A stretch of 64,000 nucleotides of DNA from Nocardioides marmorisolisilvae (GCF_003725775.1 NZ_RJSG01000002.1:620001-684000), one strand, 5' to 3'; counted from the first letter of the stretch, positions 9,779 to 17,979 are shown. Numbers and translations: made by a program. Notes: generated by a model from the sequence alone, not told the origin.

Positions 9779-10601
9779 GGGCCACACCCTCCTCCGGCTC
9801 GCCCACGAGCTCGACGCCGCCTTCGCCGGCCGCCCGGTCCGTGTCTCCAGCCCGCAGGGTCGGTTCGCCGCTGACGCCGCGCTGCTCGACGGTGCCGACC
9901 TGGTGGCCGCGACATCGGCGGGCAAGCACCTGTTCGTCGAGCTCGCGGGGGAGCGGTTCATCCACGTGCACCTCGGGCTGATCGGCAAGTTCGACCTGTA
10001 CCCGGCACCGCCGCCGGCCGTCGCCATCGGCCAGGTGCGGCTCCGTCTCGCCAACGACACCTCGTACGCCGACCTGCGCGGCGCCACCCAGTGCGACCTG
10101 ATCGGGCCGGAGAAGCGGCAGCAGATCCTCGACCAGCTCGGCCCCGACCCCCTCAAGGGCGACGACCCGGAACCGGCGTGGGCCCGGATCTCGCGCAGCC
10201 ACCGTCCGATCGGCGACCTGCTGATGGACCAGGCGGTCGTCGCCGGTGTCGGCAACGTCTACCGGGCCGAGGTGCTCTTCCGGCACAAGGTCCACCCGCT
10301 GCGGCCCGGCAAGACCCTGCGGCGCAACCAGTTCCTCGCGATGTGGGCCGACCTGGTCGAGCTCATGCAGTACGGCGTGGAGACCGGGCGCATCGACACG
10401 GTCCGTCCCGAGCACACGCCGGAGGCCATGGGGCGCGAGCCGCGCAAGGACGACCACGGTGGCGAGGTCTACGTGTACCGCCGCCACGGGCAGGAGTGCC
10501 TGGTCTGCGGCGCGAAGATCCGCACCGACGTCCTGGTGGGCCGCAACCTGTTCTGGTGTCCGCGGTGCCAGCCCGTATTCCGCTCGCGGGCCGTAGGCTG
10601 A
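9771..10601 (+). CDS. nei: Fpg/Nei-family DNA glycosylase (endonuclease VIII-like)
   Basis: 276 residues. It begins MPEGHTLLRLAHELD; after removal of Met, Pro1 and Glu2 form the catalytic site of this base-excision repair family. The helix-two-turn-helix region contains DQAVVAGVGNVYRAEVLF. A C-terminal zinc finger has paired cysteines (CLVCGAK and CPRCQ). PEGH rather than PELP places it with Nei-type enzymes that remove oxidised pyrimidines. It overlaps rpiB by 8 bases and is therefore translationally coupled. Confidence 0.92.
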   Translation: MPEGHTLLRLAHELDAAFAGRPVRVSSPQGRFAADAALLDGADLVAATSAGKHLFVELAGERFIHVHLGLIGKFDLYPAPPPAVAIGQVRLRLANDTSYADLRGATQCDLIGPEKRQQILDQLGPDPLKGDDPEPAWARISRSHRPIGDLLMDQAVVAGVGNVYRAEVLFRHKVHPLRPGKTLRRNQFLAMWADLVELMQYGVETGRIDTVRPEHTPEAMGREPRKDDHGGEVYVYRRHGQECLVCGAKIRTDVLVGRNLFWCPRCQPVFRSRAVG

Positions 10602-10645
10602 CCAGGACTGATCCGAGACATGACCCCCGGAAGCAAGGACGCGCC

Positions 10646-11755
10646 ATGCCGCCAGTGAGCGACCTCGCCGCGGGGTCCTCGCGACGGATCAGGTCGCGCT
10701 GGTTCCGGCTCCAACGCCAGATGATGGAGTCCGACCGGATCCCGCTGGTGCTGCTGGTGCTGCTGACGATCGCGCTCACCATCGGCGGCATCACCGCTCA
10801 GACCGTCATCCCGCAGGTCTCGATCCTGCTGCCGATCGTGCTCGCCAGCCTCTGGCTCAGTCCGCGCACGCTGCCGTGGTTCGTCATCTTCTGCCTGGGC
10901 GCGGTCATCGTGCTGGCGATCAACATGGACGACATCACCACGGTGACCTTCGTCCGGATCGGCATCACCTTCGCCATCGCGATCCTGCTGATCGTCACCT
11001 CCTACCGGCGCAAGCGCCTGGGGGTCACCGGCCCGCGCGGCGAGTCGATGTTCGTCGACCTGCGCGACCGGATCATGAAGCAGGGCGCGATCCCGGCGCT
11101 GCCCGAGGAGTGGCACGTCGAGTCGGCCTTCCGCTCCGCCGGCGGCACCTCGTTCGGCGGCGACTTCATCGTGGCCAGCAAGGCGACCGACGGCTCGACG
11201 CTCGACCTGATCGTCGTCGACGTCTCGGGCAAGGGCGTCGAGGCCGGCAGCCGTTCGCTGCTGCTCTCGGGCGCGTTCGGCGGTCTCGCCTCGGCGGTCG
11301 GACCGGAGCGGTTCCTTCCCGACGCCAACGGCTACCTGCTGCGCCAGGGCTGGCTGGAAGGCTTCGCCACCGCGATCCACCTGCACCTGGACCTGCGCAC
11401 CGGCGACTTCGAGCTGCGCAAGGCCGGGCACCCGCCCTCGATCTGGCTGCACGCCGGATCCGGCCGCTGGTCGGTGCTGAACTCCGAGGGCCCGATCCTC
11501 GGCCTGATCCCGGACACGACCTTCGAGGTCGTCCGCGGTCGGCTGCTGACCGACGACGCGCTGGTGATGTTCACCGACGGGTTGGTCGAGACCGTGAACC
11601 GGGACATCGGCAGCGGCATCGACAAGCTGGCCGGTCGCGCCCAGCTGCTCTTCCCGAACGGCTTCAAGCGCGCCGCCCGGATCCTGATCGACCAGCTGTC
11701 CTCGAGCAACGACGACGGCGCCCTGGTGCTCGTGCACCGGCGCTCGCCCGTCTGA
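10646..11755 (+). CDS. Membrane-bound PP2C-type (SpoIIE-like) phosphatase
   Basis: 369 residues. Hydrophobic helices occupy about 32-105 (VLLVLLTIALTIGGI, VSILLPIVLASLWL, WFVIFCLGAVIVLAI, FVRIGITFAIAILLIV). A cytoplasmic PP2C/SpoIIE domain follows, with metal-binding aspartates in FGGDFIV, VDVSGKG and FTDGLVE. Such phosphatases often act on anti-sigma-factor antagonists, giving a partner-switching input, but no such partner is encoded here. A -10-like TAGGCT at 10594-10599 lies about 46 bases upstream, so this transcript is leadered; AAGCAAGGA is a weak ribosome site. Confidence 0.88.
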   Translation: MPPVSDLAAGSSRRIRSRWFRLQRQMMESDRIPLVLLVLLTIALTIGGITAQTVIPQVSILLPIVLASLWLSPRTLPWFVIFCLGAVIVLAINMDDITTVTFVRIGITFAIAILLIVTSYRRKRLGVTGPRGESMFVDLRDRIMKQGAIPALPEEWHVESAFRSAGGTSFGGDFIVASKATDGSTLDLIVVDVSGKGVEAGSRSLLLSGAFGGLASAVGPERFLPDANGYLLRQGWLEGFATAIHLHLDLRTGDFELRKAGHPPSIWLHAGSGRWSVLNSEGPILGLIPDTTFEVVRGRLLTDDALVMFTDGLVETVNRDIGSGIDKLAGRAQLLFPNGFKRAARILIDQLSSSNDDGALVLVHRRSPV

Positions 11756-11797
11756 TCGGGGAGTCCCTGGACCCGGAGGCCCTCCGGCCGCCAGAAT

Positions 11798-11811
11798 GAG
11801 AACACGTTCTC
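11798..11811. promoter_or_regulatory. Palindromic operator with AACACGTT core
   Basis: GAGAAC-AC-GTTCTC, a perfect inverted repeat of 6-bp arms, 31 bases before the LLM oxidoreductase ATG. The core GAACACGTTCT is shared with the site at 30054-30067. It resembles the KstR-type pattern AACnnGTT but lacks the outer T and A. Confidence 0.55.
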
Positions 11812-11842
11812 GTTTTGAGCCGTCCGTCCCGGAGAGGCAAGC

Positions 11843-12820
11843 ATGACCGCGTTCATCGCCCGTTACGACTTCCGCGCACCGGGGGAGGCCCTGGCTCGTC
11901 AGAACGAGATGTTCGCCCGCTGCCTCGAGCAGGTCGGCTACGTCGAGCAGCACGGCATGAACGCGATCGTGCTCTCCGAGCACCACGCCACCCAGGACGG
12001 CTACCTGCCGAGTCCGGTGGTCGTGGCCGCAGCAGTCGCCGCCCGGACCAGCACCATCTCGATCTCGGTGGCCGCGCTGCTGGCGAACCTGTACGACCCG
12101 CTGCGGCTGGCCGAGGACATCGCGGTGCTCGACCACCTCTCCGGTGGTCGGGTCACCTACACGATCGGCCTCGGGTACCGTCCCGAGGAGTACGCGATGT
12201 TCGACGCGACCTGGGACGGTCGCGGCACGGCGCTCGAGGACGTCATCGCGGTGCTGCAGCAGGCCTGGACGGGCGAAGAGTTCGAGTACGCCGGCCGCAC
12301 GGTGCGAGTGCTCCCCACGCCGAACCGCGACCCGGTCCTCTTCTACGGAGGCGGCTCGCCCGCGGCCGCGAGGCGCGCTGCTCGGCTCGGTCTGCACTTC
12401 CAGCCCCAGGTCGCCGACCCGGCGCTCAAGGAGCTGTACCAGGCCGAGTGCCGCGAGCACGGTCGCGAGCCGGGCTTCGTGCTGCTGCCCACGCCCGGTC
12501 CGGCGACGATCTTCTGCTCCGAGGACCCGGACAAGTTCTGGGCCGAGCACGGCCGGTACCTGCTGGCCGAGGCGCGCGGCTACAACGCCTGGCACAACGA
12601 CTTCAACTCACTCGTGCGCGACGCCTCGGAGTCGGTCGAGGAGATGCGGACGGCGGGCATCTACGCGGTGCTGACCCCGGACGAGCTGATCGAGAAGTGC
12701 CGCAGCAAGGAGATCCGGGTCATCAGCAACCACCCGCTCTGCGGAGGTCTGCCGGCCGAGCCGTCGTGGGAGAGCCTGCGGCTCGTCTGCGAGACCGTGA
12801 TCCCAGCCCTCGCTGGTTGA
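11843..12820 (+). CDS. LLM-class flavin-dependent oxidoreductase
   Basis: 325 residues. The bacterial-luciferase-like barrel is recognised by IVLSEHHATQDGYLPSPVV (about 35-53), the strand ISISVAALLANLYDPLRLAEDIAVLD, and GRVTYTIGLGYRPEEYAMF. Members use FMNH2 or F420; the cofactor cannot be settled here. AGGAG-like GGAGAGG precedes the ATG by about 8 bases. The palindrome at 11798-11811 suggests repression by a TetR-like regulator, possibly the same one controlling the catabolic block at 24.8-30 kb. The final codons and the TGA stop are part of a dispersed repeat at 12815-12833. Confidence 0.88.
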   Translation: MTAFIARYDFRAPGEALARQNEMFARCLEQVGYVEQHGMNAIVLSEHHATQDGYLPSPVVVAAAVAARTSTISISVAALLANLYDPLRLAEDIAVLDHLSGGRVTYTIGLGYRPEEYAMFDATWDGRGTALEDVIAVLQQAWTGEEFEYAGRTVRVLPTPNRDPVLFYGGGSPAAARRAARLGLHFQPQVADPALKELYQAECREHGREPGFVLLPTPGPATIFCSEDPDKFWAEHGRYLLAEARGYNAWHNDFNSLVRDASESVEEMRTAGIYAVLTPDELIEKCRSKEIRVISNHPLCGGLPAEPSWESLRLVCETVIPALAG

Positions 12821-12833
12821 GCCTGTCGAAACC
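12815..12833 (-). repeat. Dispersed 19-bp repeat, copy at the end of the LLM oxidoreductase
   Basis: GGTTGAGCCTGTCGAAACC. The stop TGA of the preceding gene (12818-12820) lies within it. One base differs from the copy at 24833-24851, which also provides a stop codon. Confidence 0.8.
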
Positions 12834-12841
12834 CAGGGGAC

Positions 12842-13087
12842 TCAGCCGATCCGGCTGGACCGCCGCTCGTGGCGCCGCAGCGTCCGCTGCCGGTGCAGCC
12901 GTTTGACCACCATCGGCGCGTGGTCGAGCGCCTCGGGCATCTCGATGACCGCGTTCAGCTCCAGGTGGTACTTCGTCGAGCTCATCGAGAACCGGTCGCG
13001 GATCCCCGCGGCCTTCGACCCGGGGTAGGACCACCAGGTCGACTCGAAGTCGAGCATCGCGCGGTGCTCGTCGGTGAAGTCGGACAT
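12842..13087 (-). CDS. DUF3263 family protein
   Basis: 81 residues. It matches the actinobacterial DUF3263 pattern: DFESTWWSYPGSKAAGIRD, then FSMSSTKYHLELNAVIEMP and ALDHAPMVVKRLHRQR. The fold is helical and helix-turn-helix-like; the function is unknown, with a DNA-binding role sometimes suggested. The C terminus is very basic (RTLRRHERRSSR). ATG 13087 is chosen because family members start right before DEHRAMLDFE. The gene is monocistronic and divergent from the DUF2510 protein. Confidence 0.85.
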   Translation of the reverse strand: MSDFTDEHRAMLDFESTWWSYPGSKAAGIRDRFSMSSTKYHLELNAVIEMPEALDHAPMVVKRLHRQRTLRRHERRSSRIG

Positions 13088-13189
13088 GCCGAAAAGGGTG
13101 CCACGGGGTTGGCGTGATCCGGGCATCGGCGAGGTGAACATCCGCGGAGATCGTGACGAGGACCACGCTGCTGCTGCACGATGAGGGTG

Positions 13190-13684
13190 ATGACCGAGCT
13201 GATGCCACCCGCGAACTGGTACGCCGACCCGGAGGGATCCGGACGCTGGCGCTACTGGGACGGTGCGGCGTGGACGGGCGTGTACCTGAACCAGGACGAG
13301 CCCGGGCCGAGCGTCTGGAAGCAGTACTGGGACCGCGCAAAGCCTGTCCTCTTTGCCGGCGGGGTGATCGGCATGGCGGTGTGCCTCGCCCTGGGCAGCG
13401 GCGCCTTCATCTTCTTCCTGGTGCTCGCGTGGTGGGGCTTTCCCGAGGAAGACAGCCCGCACAAGCTCCGCTACGCGGTTCCCTACTTCGGAGCGATCGT
13501 GGTCGGGGTGGGGATCCATGCCGGCATCGGATACGGCCTCGGGATTGCTGCTTGCGGCACGGTTGCCTATCTCGCCGGAGCCTGGCGCGACCGGCTCCCG
13601 CAGCAGCTGATCTGGACTTTGATGGCGTTCTCCCTGGCCGGAGCCGGCGTCCTCTTCTTTGCCTCCAGCGACCTGTGGCGGTGA
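13190..13684 (+). CDS. DUF2510 domain membrane protein
   Basis: 164 residues. The N-terminal motif PPANWYADPEGSGRWRYWDG is the DUF2510 domain, a WYxDP...RYWDG module common at the N terminus of actinobacterial membrane proteins. Four hydrophobic segments follow (about 50-66, 70-80, 95-125, 140-155). ATG codons also occur at 13181 and 13202, and 13190 is a compromise. Function is unknown. It is convergent with the small gene at 13701. Confidence 0.7.
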   Translation: MTELMPPANWYADPEGSGRWRYWDGAAWTGVYLNQDEPGPSVWKQYWDRAKPVLFAGGVIGMAVCLALGSGAFIFFLVLAWWGFPEEDSPHKLRYAVPYFGAIVVGVGIHAGIGYGLGIAACGTVAYLAGAWRDRLPQQLIWTLMAFSLAGAGVLFFASSDLWR

Positions 13685-13700
13685 TGACGGGCGGCCGGGG

Positions 13701-13895
13701 TCACTTGTCAGCCCAGGCGTACCGGTGGATCCGGTAACCCAGGTAACCGCCGACCATGCCGGCCAGGAGAGCGACGACCTTCCCGTAGAGCACGCCGGCC
13801 ACCACGACCGGGACGGCTGCGCCGGCGCACACGACCCAGACCAGGGTCGCGACGAAGGCGACCCGATCGAGCGCGGTCATCTGGGGCTCAGCCAT
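13701..13895 (-). CDS. Small two-helix membrane protein
   Basis: 64 residues with two membrane helices (about 11-34 and 36-53) and a charged tail (GYRIHRYAWADK). I do not recognise the family. Support for it being a real gene: TAGATT on the minus strand (13902-13907) ends 6 bases before the ATG, the same leaderless spacing seen at many genes in this window, and codon third positions are GC-rich. Confidence 0.6.
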   Translation of the reverse strand: MAEPQMTALDRVAFVATLVWVVCAGAAVPVVVAGVLYGKVVALLAGMVGGYLGYRIHRYAWADK

Positions 13896-13955
13896 GCAGC
13901 GAATCTAGCCAGTGGACCTGTCGCGGGGCTGACAGAGGTAGGTCGTAGGCCGTGG

Positions 13956-14029
13956 TGGAGGGGATGACGGGAATCGAACCCGCGTAATCAGTTTGGAAGA
14001 CTGGAGCTCTACCATTGAGCTACATCCCC
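13956..14029 (-). tRNA. tRNA-Gly (anticodon TCC)
   Basis: A full cloverleaf is readable on the minus strand: acceptor GGGGATG/CATCCCC, D arm GCTC-AATGGTA-GAGC, anticodon loop CTTCCAA, T arm CGGGTTCGATTCCCG, discriminator T followed by an encoded CCA. The top pair of the anticodon stem is C27 against A43, where relatives usually have C-G. Confidence 0.97.
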
Positions 14030-14141
14030 GAAGCCGGGGAGCACGTCCCGGGCTGCGAGGAAATGGTGCCACAGCAGCCCCACGCGCCGCATATCGGGAG
14101 TCCTCTAGACTGCGATCTCGGCCTTCTCGCGAGGGTCGAAA

Positions 14142-14214
14142 CGGGGCGTAGCGTAGTGGCTAGCGCGCCTGCTTTGGGAGCAGGAGACCGCAGGTTCGAG
14201 TCCTGTCGCCCCGA
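14142..14214 (+). tRNA. tRNA-Pro (anticodon TGG)
   Basis: 73 bases: acceptor CGGGGCG/CGCCCCG, D arm GCGT-AGTGGCTA-GCGC, anticodon stem CCTGC/GCAGG with loop TTTGGGA, T arm GCAGG-TTCGAGT-CCTGT, discriminator A. CCA is not encoded. A TAGACT -10 candidate is at 14106-14111. The GntR-type gene starts one base after the discriminator. Confidence 0.97.
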
Positions 14215-14215
14215 C

Positions 14216-14596
14216 GTGGCCCTGGAGATCGAGCACTGGACCCTCGACGACGCCGATCCGCGGCCGCCGTACGAGCAGATCCGCGCTCGGATCGCCGCCG
14301 GCGTAGCGGCCGACGAGCTCGAGCCGGGCCTCCGGCTCCCGACCGTCCGTGCACTCGCCGAGGACCTCGGCGTCGCCACGAACACGGTGGCGCGTGCCTA
14401 CCGAGAGCTCGAGGCGTCCGGGGTCATCGAGACCCGGGGGAGGGGCGGCAGCTTCGTGACCGGCGACCAGGTCGAACGCAGGGCGAGGGAAGCAGCAGCC
14501 GCCTACCTGGCCCAGGCGAAGGCCCTCGGACTGACCGCGGCGGAGGCGGTGGCCCTGGTGCGCCACCTCGAGGAGCATCCCATCCGCTCGTCCTGA
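14216..14596 (+). CDS. GntR-family transcriptional regulator (short, YtrA-like)
   Basis: 126 residues from GTG 14216. The winged-helix domain spans about 12-75: PPYEQIRARIAAGVA, LRLPTVRALAEDLGVATNTVARAYRELEASGVIETRGRGGSFV. The remaining 50 residues form a helical dimerisation tail (AAYLAQAKALGLTAAEAVALVRHLEE), as in YtrA-type short GntR proteins that usually regulate ABC transporters. No transporter is adjacent. The GTG lies immediately after tRNA-Pro with no room for a promoter or ribosome site, so the mRNA is most likely a leaderless product of tRNA 3' processing or read-through. Confidence 0.87.
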   Translation: MALEIEHWTLDDADPRPPYEQIRARIAAGVAADELEPGLRLPTVRALAEDLGVATNTVARAYRELEASGVIETRGRGGSFVTGDQVERRAREAAAAYLAQAKALGLTAAEAVALVRHLEEHPIRSS

Positions 14597-14708
14597 TTTC
14601 GGCGGGCTGCACAGGCTGAAGTAGTCTTGCCTGTCGGTGCAGCGCGCCCTGATTCCGCAGGTGAGCGCCGGAAATGAGCACCGGAAACCCGCAACAAGGA
14701 GAACACCT

Positions 14709-16097
14709 GTGAAGAGCGCCGTCGAGACGCTGAACCCGACCCGGGCGAAGCTCACCATCGAGGTCGAATTCGAGGAGCTCAAGCCGAGCCTCGACGCGGC
14801 CTACCAGCGGATCGCCAAGCAGGTGAACGTCCCCGGTTTCCGCAAGGGCAAGGTCCCGCCGGCCGTCATCGACCGCCAGGTCGGCCGCGGCGCGGTGCTG
14901 GACGAGGCCATCAACGACGCCCTCCCGAAGCTGTACGTGCAGGCGCTCCAGGAGAACGACCTGCAGCCGCTGGCCCAGCCGGAGATCGACATCACCAAGT
15001 TCGCCGACAACGAGGCGCTGGAGTTCACCGCCGAGGTCGACGTCCGTCCGTCGATCGACCTGCCGAAGTACGACGACCTGGCCGTCGAGGTCGACGCCAT
15101 CGCGATCGCCGACGAGGACGTCAACGAGCAGGTCGAGCACCTGCGCGAGCGGTTCGCGACCCTCAACGAGGTCGAGCGGGCTGCGCAGGACGGCGACGTC
15201 GTCACCATCGACCTGATCGCCACCAAGGACGGCGAGACCGTCGAGGGCGGCGAGGTCACCGGCTACTCCTACAAGGTCGGATCCGGCGACATGCTCGACG
15301 GCGTGGACGAGGCCCTGACCGGTCTCTCCGCCGGCGAGGAGAAGTCGTTCGTCAGCCAGCTGCTCGGCGGTGACCTGGCCGGCCAGGACGTCGACGTGCT
15401 GGTCAAGCTCTCCGCCGTGCGCGAGCAGGAGCTGCCGGCCTTCGACGACGAGTTCGCCCAGACCGCCTCGGAGTTCGACACCGCCGAGGAGCTGCGCGAG
15501 GACGTCAAGACCCGCCTGGAGCGCGGCAAGCGGCTCGAGCAGGCCGCTGCCGCCCGCGACGCCGTGCTGGAGAAGCTGCTGGACTCCGCCGAGATCCCGC
15601 TGCCCGAAGCCACCGTCGAGGCGGAGCTGGCCGGTCGCCGCGAGGAGGTCGAGCAGCAGCTCGGCTTCGCCGGCATGACCATGGAGCAGTACCTCGACAA
15701 CGAGAAGCAGACCATCGACGAGTTCGAGGGTGAGCTGGAGAAGCGGGTTCGCGACGCGATGGCGGCGCAGTTCCTGCTGGACGAGGTCGCCAAGACCGAG
15801 GAGCTCGGGGTCGAGCAGGCCGAGCTCTCCGAGCACCTGTTCCGTCGTGCGCAGCAGTCGGGCCAGAACCCGGACGACTTCATCAAGCACATGGTCGAGC
15901 ACAACCACATCCCGGAGATGGTGGCCGAGGTCGTGCGCGGCAAGGCGCTGGCGCTGATCGTCGAGGGTGCGAAGGTGACCGACACCAACGGCGCGCACGT
16001 CGAGCTGAAGAACCTGCGCCCGGACGGCACCATCGGTGAGCCCGCGGCCGAGGCCGCCGAGGCTGCCGAGGCCGAGGAGCCGACCGACGGTTCCTGA
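14709..16097 (+). CDS. tig: Trigger factor (ribosome-associated chaperone)
   Basis: 462 residues from GTG 14709, preceded by AAGGAG. The N-terminal ribosome-binding signature GFRKGKVP is at about 39-46. The FKBP-type peptidyl-prolyl isomerase domain covers about 155-240 (AQDGDVVTIDL, GSGDMLDGVDEALTGLSAGEEKSF). The C-terminal chaperone arms follow. It ends in an acidic alanine-rich tail (AAEAAEAAEAEEPTDGS). It receives nascent chains at the ribosome exit. The tig-clpP1-clpP2-clpX order is conserved, but here a lipase and a SRPBCC protein are set between. The TGA stop is part of a long-form dispersed repeat. Confidence 0.97.
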   Translation: MKSAVETLNPTRAKLTIEVEFEELKPSLDAAYQRIAKQVNVPGFRKGKVPPAVIDRQVGRGAVLDEAINDALPKLYVQALQENDLQPLAQPEIDITKFADNEALEFTAEVDVRPSIDLPKYDDLAVEVDAIAIADEDVNEQVEHLRERFATLNEVERAAQDGDVVTIDLIATKDGETVEGGEVTGYSYKVGSGDMLDGVDEALTGLSAGEEKSFVSQLLGGDLAGQDVDVLVKLSAVREQELPAFDDEFAQTASEFDTAEELREDVKTRLERGKRLEQAAAARDAVLEKLLDSAEIPLPEATVEAELAGRREEVEQQLGFAGMTMEQYLDNEKQTIDEFEGELEKRVRDAMAAQFLLDEVAKTEELGVEQAELSEHLFRRAQQSGQNPDDFIKHMVEHNHIPEMVAEVVRGKALALIVEGAKVTDTNGAHVELKNLRPDGTIGEPAAEAAEAAEAEEPTDGS

Positions 16098-16126
16098 GGA
16101 GGTTGCGCAGCAACCGTCTCGAAGGG
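16093..16126 (-). repeat. Dispersed repeat, long form, at the end of tig
   Basis: The ends (CCTGAGG and CTCGAAGGG) match the ends of the 19-bp repeat, and the middle carries a hairpin GGTTGC-GCA-GCAACC (arms of 6 bp). The tig stop TGA (16095-16097) is in the repeat. The copy at 30069-30101 has the same internal hairpin. Confidence 0.7.
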
Positions 16127-16143
16127 GGCCTGAGCAACGTCAC

Positions 16144-16179
16144 ACACGGGTCAGTGGACAACTGTTCACTGACCCGTGT
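16144..16179. terminator. Strong palindrome after tig (terminator or operator)
   Basis: Arms of 13 bp (16144-16156 and 16167-16179, reading ACACGGGTCAGTG and its complement) flank a 10-base centre that is itself nearly palindromic. Only TTT follows, so as a terminator it is not classical. It ends 12 bases before the lipase ATG, so it may instead be an operator. Confidence 0.6.
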
Positions 16180-16191
16180 TTGATTGTGGGC

Positions 16192-17391
16192 ATGGCCCTG
16201 ACCTCGCGGCGACCGGACGAACCCGGCCTGCTCGAAGCCACTGCGCTGGCAGCCGAGCACCTCGACCTGTTGATCGTCGGCGCCGTCCGCGACGTGCACG
16301 ACAGCGTCTCGGACCGGGTCCACGGAGCCATCGACCTCGTGGCGGGGCACGACACGATGCCGCACCGGATCCACCGCGGCGTGGCCACCGGGGTCTTCGC
16401 CGGGATCGGGCTCGGCCTGCGCGGCGCTGCCAAAGCCCTGCGCACGGCGAACGCGCACGGACTCGGCCCGCGGGTCGACGAGTCGGCACAGGGGCGCTTC
16501 GTCGTCTCCGCGGTCAACGGGCTGATCGGCGACAAGCTGCTCGCCGACGGCTCTGCGCTGGCCATCGAGATCGGCGTACGGAAGCACGGTCGCGACGTGC
16601 CGCTCACCCCCGAAGGGCTCGCCGGCGCCTTCCCGGACGCCTCCGACCACCTGGTCGTCTTCCTGCACGGCCTGTGCGAGACCGAGCACTACTGGGACCG
16701 GCGCAGCCGGCCGAAGCGCGAGGACGGCAGCTCGACCGACCCGTACGGCGCCCGCCTGGCCGCGGACGCGGGCTGGACCCCGGTCTACATCCGCAACAAC
16801 ACCGGCGTCCCGGTCGCCGAGGCCGGCGTCGCGCTCAGTGCGCTGCTGACCCGGCTCATCGAGTCCTGGCCGACCGACGTGCGCCGGATCGCGTTCGTCG
16901 GGCACTCCATGGGCGGGCTGATCGCGCGGGCCGCCTGCGGGGTCGCGACCACGGCTGACCGGGAGTGGACCGAGAAGGTCACCGACATCGTCACCCTCGG
17001 GACGCCGCACACCGGCTCGCCGGTCGAGCGCACCATCGCCCGCGGCATGCGGCTGGCCACCGGCCGCCGTGACCTGCTGCCGCTGACCCGGATCTTCGAG
17101 CAGCGCTCGGTCGGCGTGCTCGACCTGCACGACGGCATGCCGGACGACACCGCGAACGTGCCGAACGCCCGCTACCACCTGGTCGCGGCCACGCTCAGCC
17201 GGTCACCGAAGCACCCGGTCGCCTCGACGATCGGCGACTACCTGGTGCAGTACCGTTCGGCTGTGGGGATCCTCCCTGACGGCCAGGAGCTGTTCCCGGG
17301 CGCCGATGTCCTGCACGTCCAGGGTGATCACTTCGACCTGCTCAACCACGACGAGGTCTACGCGGCGCTCCGAGGATGGCTCGCCGACTGA
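16192..17391 (+). CDS. Alpha/beta hydrolase (PGAP1/lipase-like esterase)
   Basis: 399 residues. The first 150 residues form a helical domain (LTSRRPDEPGLL to AKALRTANAHG). The hydrolase core has VVFLHGLCETEHYW (oxyanion region near 161), nucleophile elbow FVGHSMGGLIAR near 240, and DIVTLGTPHTGSPVER, typical of PGAP1-like and triacylglycerol lipases. The catalytic histidine is probably in GDHFDLLNH near the end. No signal peptide is visible. M. tuberculosis carries lipP next to tig, so an esterase at this position is a shared trait, though the family may differ. It probably forms an operon with the SRPBCC gene. Confidence 0.87.
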   Translation: MALTSRRPDEPGLLEATALAAEHLDLLIVGAVRDVHDSVSDRVHGAIDLVAGHDTMPHRIHRGVATGVFAGIGLGLRGAAKALRTANAHGLGPRVDESAQGRFVVSAVNGLIGDKLLADGSALAIEIGVRKHGRDVPLTPEGLAGAFPDASDHLVVFLHGLCETEHYWDRRSRPKREDGSSTDPYGARLAADAGWTPVYIRNNTGVPVAEAGVALSALLTRLIESWPTDVRRIAFVGHSMGGLIARAACGVATTADREWTEKVTDIVTLGTPHTGSPVERTIARGMRLATGRRDLLPLTRIFEQRSVGVLDLHDGMPDDTANVPNARYHLVAATLSRSPKHPVASTIGDYLVQYRSAVGILPDGQELFPGADVLHVQGDHFDLLNHDEVYAALRGWLAD

Positions 17392-17417
17392 CCATCGCTG
17401 ACCCGGAAGGCCCTGCC

Positions 17418-17885
17418 ATGAGTGACGCCGCCGCCCGCGAGCTCCGCGCCGAGACCACCATCGCCGCACCGCCGGCCCAGGTCTGGGCCGCGCTGACCGA
17501 CCTCCGCAACATGCGCGCCTGGAGCGAGGAACTGGTCACGATGATCCCGCTCACGCCCGGCGGGCTGAAGCTCGGTCAGCAGTACCTCGGGCTGAACCGA
17601 CGCAAGGCGATGATCTGGCCCTCGCGCAGCGTGGTCGCCCAGCTCGACGCCGAGAAGGCGCTGGCCTGGGACACCAAGACCAGCGGAGCCCGCTGGATCT
17701 ACGAGCTCAGCCCGGAGGGCACCGGGACCAAGGTCGTGCACCGTCGTCCGGTGCCGAAGAAGATGACGGTGCTGAGCAAGCTGTTCGCCCCGGTGGCGCT
17801 CGGCGGCAGCGATGGACACGCCGACGAGCTCGAGGGCCACATGGCCACCACGCTCCAGCGGATGAAGGCGACCGTCGAGGGCTGA
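17418..17885 (+). CDS. SRPBCC-family protein (polyketide cyclase/dehydrase-like)
   Basis: 155 residues. START-like fold: it begins with the typical [32 protein letters not shown], followed by strands ending [18 protein letters not shown] and a C-terminal helix [15 protein letters not shown]. Such proteins bind hydrophobic ligands in a cavity; the ligand is unknown. ATG 17418 is preceded by GGAAGG at about 8 bases. The gap from the lipase is 26 bases, so it is likely in the same transcript. Confidence 0.85.
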   Translation: MSDAAARELRAETTIAAPPAQVWAALTDLRNMRAWSEELVTMIPLTPGGLKLGQQYLGLNRRKAMIWPSRSVVAQLDAEKALAWDTKTSGARWIYELSPEGTGTKVVHRRPVPKKMTVLSKLFAPVALGGSDGHADELEGHMATTLQRMKATVEG

Positions 17886-17979
17886 CGCCCGGCTCGTCGT
17901 CCGCGGGCTCCGTCTGCTGTGGGCGAACAAGGACCAATTGCCCGTGGAATTGGCCGTGGGTCCGTCTAGGGTCGTGGAC

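Noticed and set aside
13956-14029. tRNA-Gly C27-A43 mismatch as a sign of a pseudo-tRNA
   Set aside because: All other stems, the loops and the encoded CCA are intact, and a single mismatch at the top of the anticodon stem is tolerated in many tRNAs.
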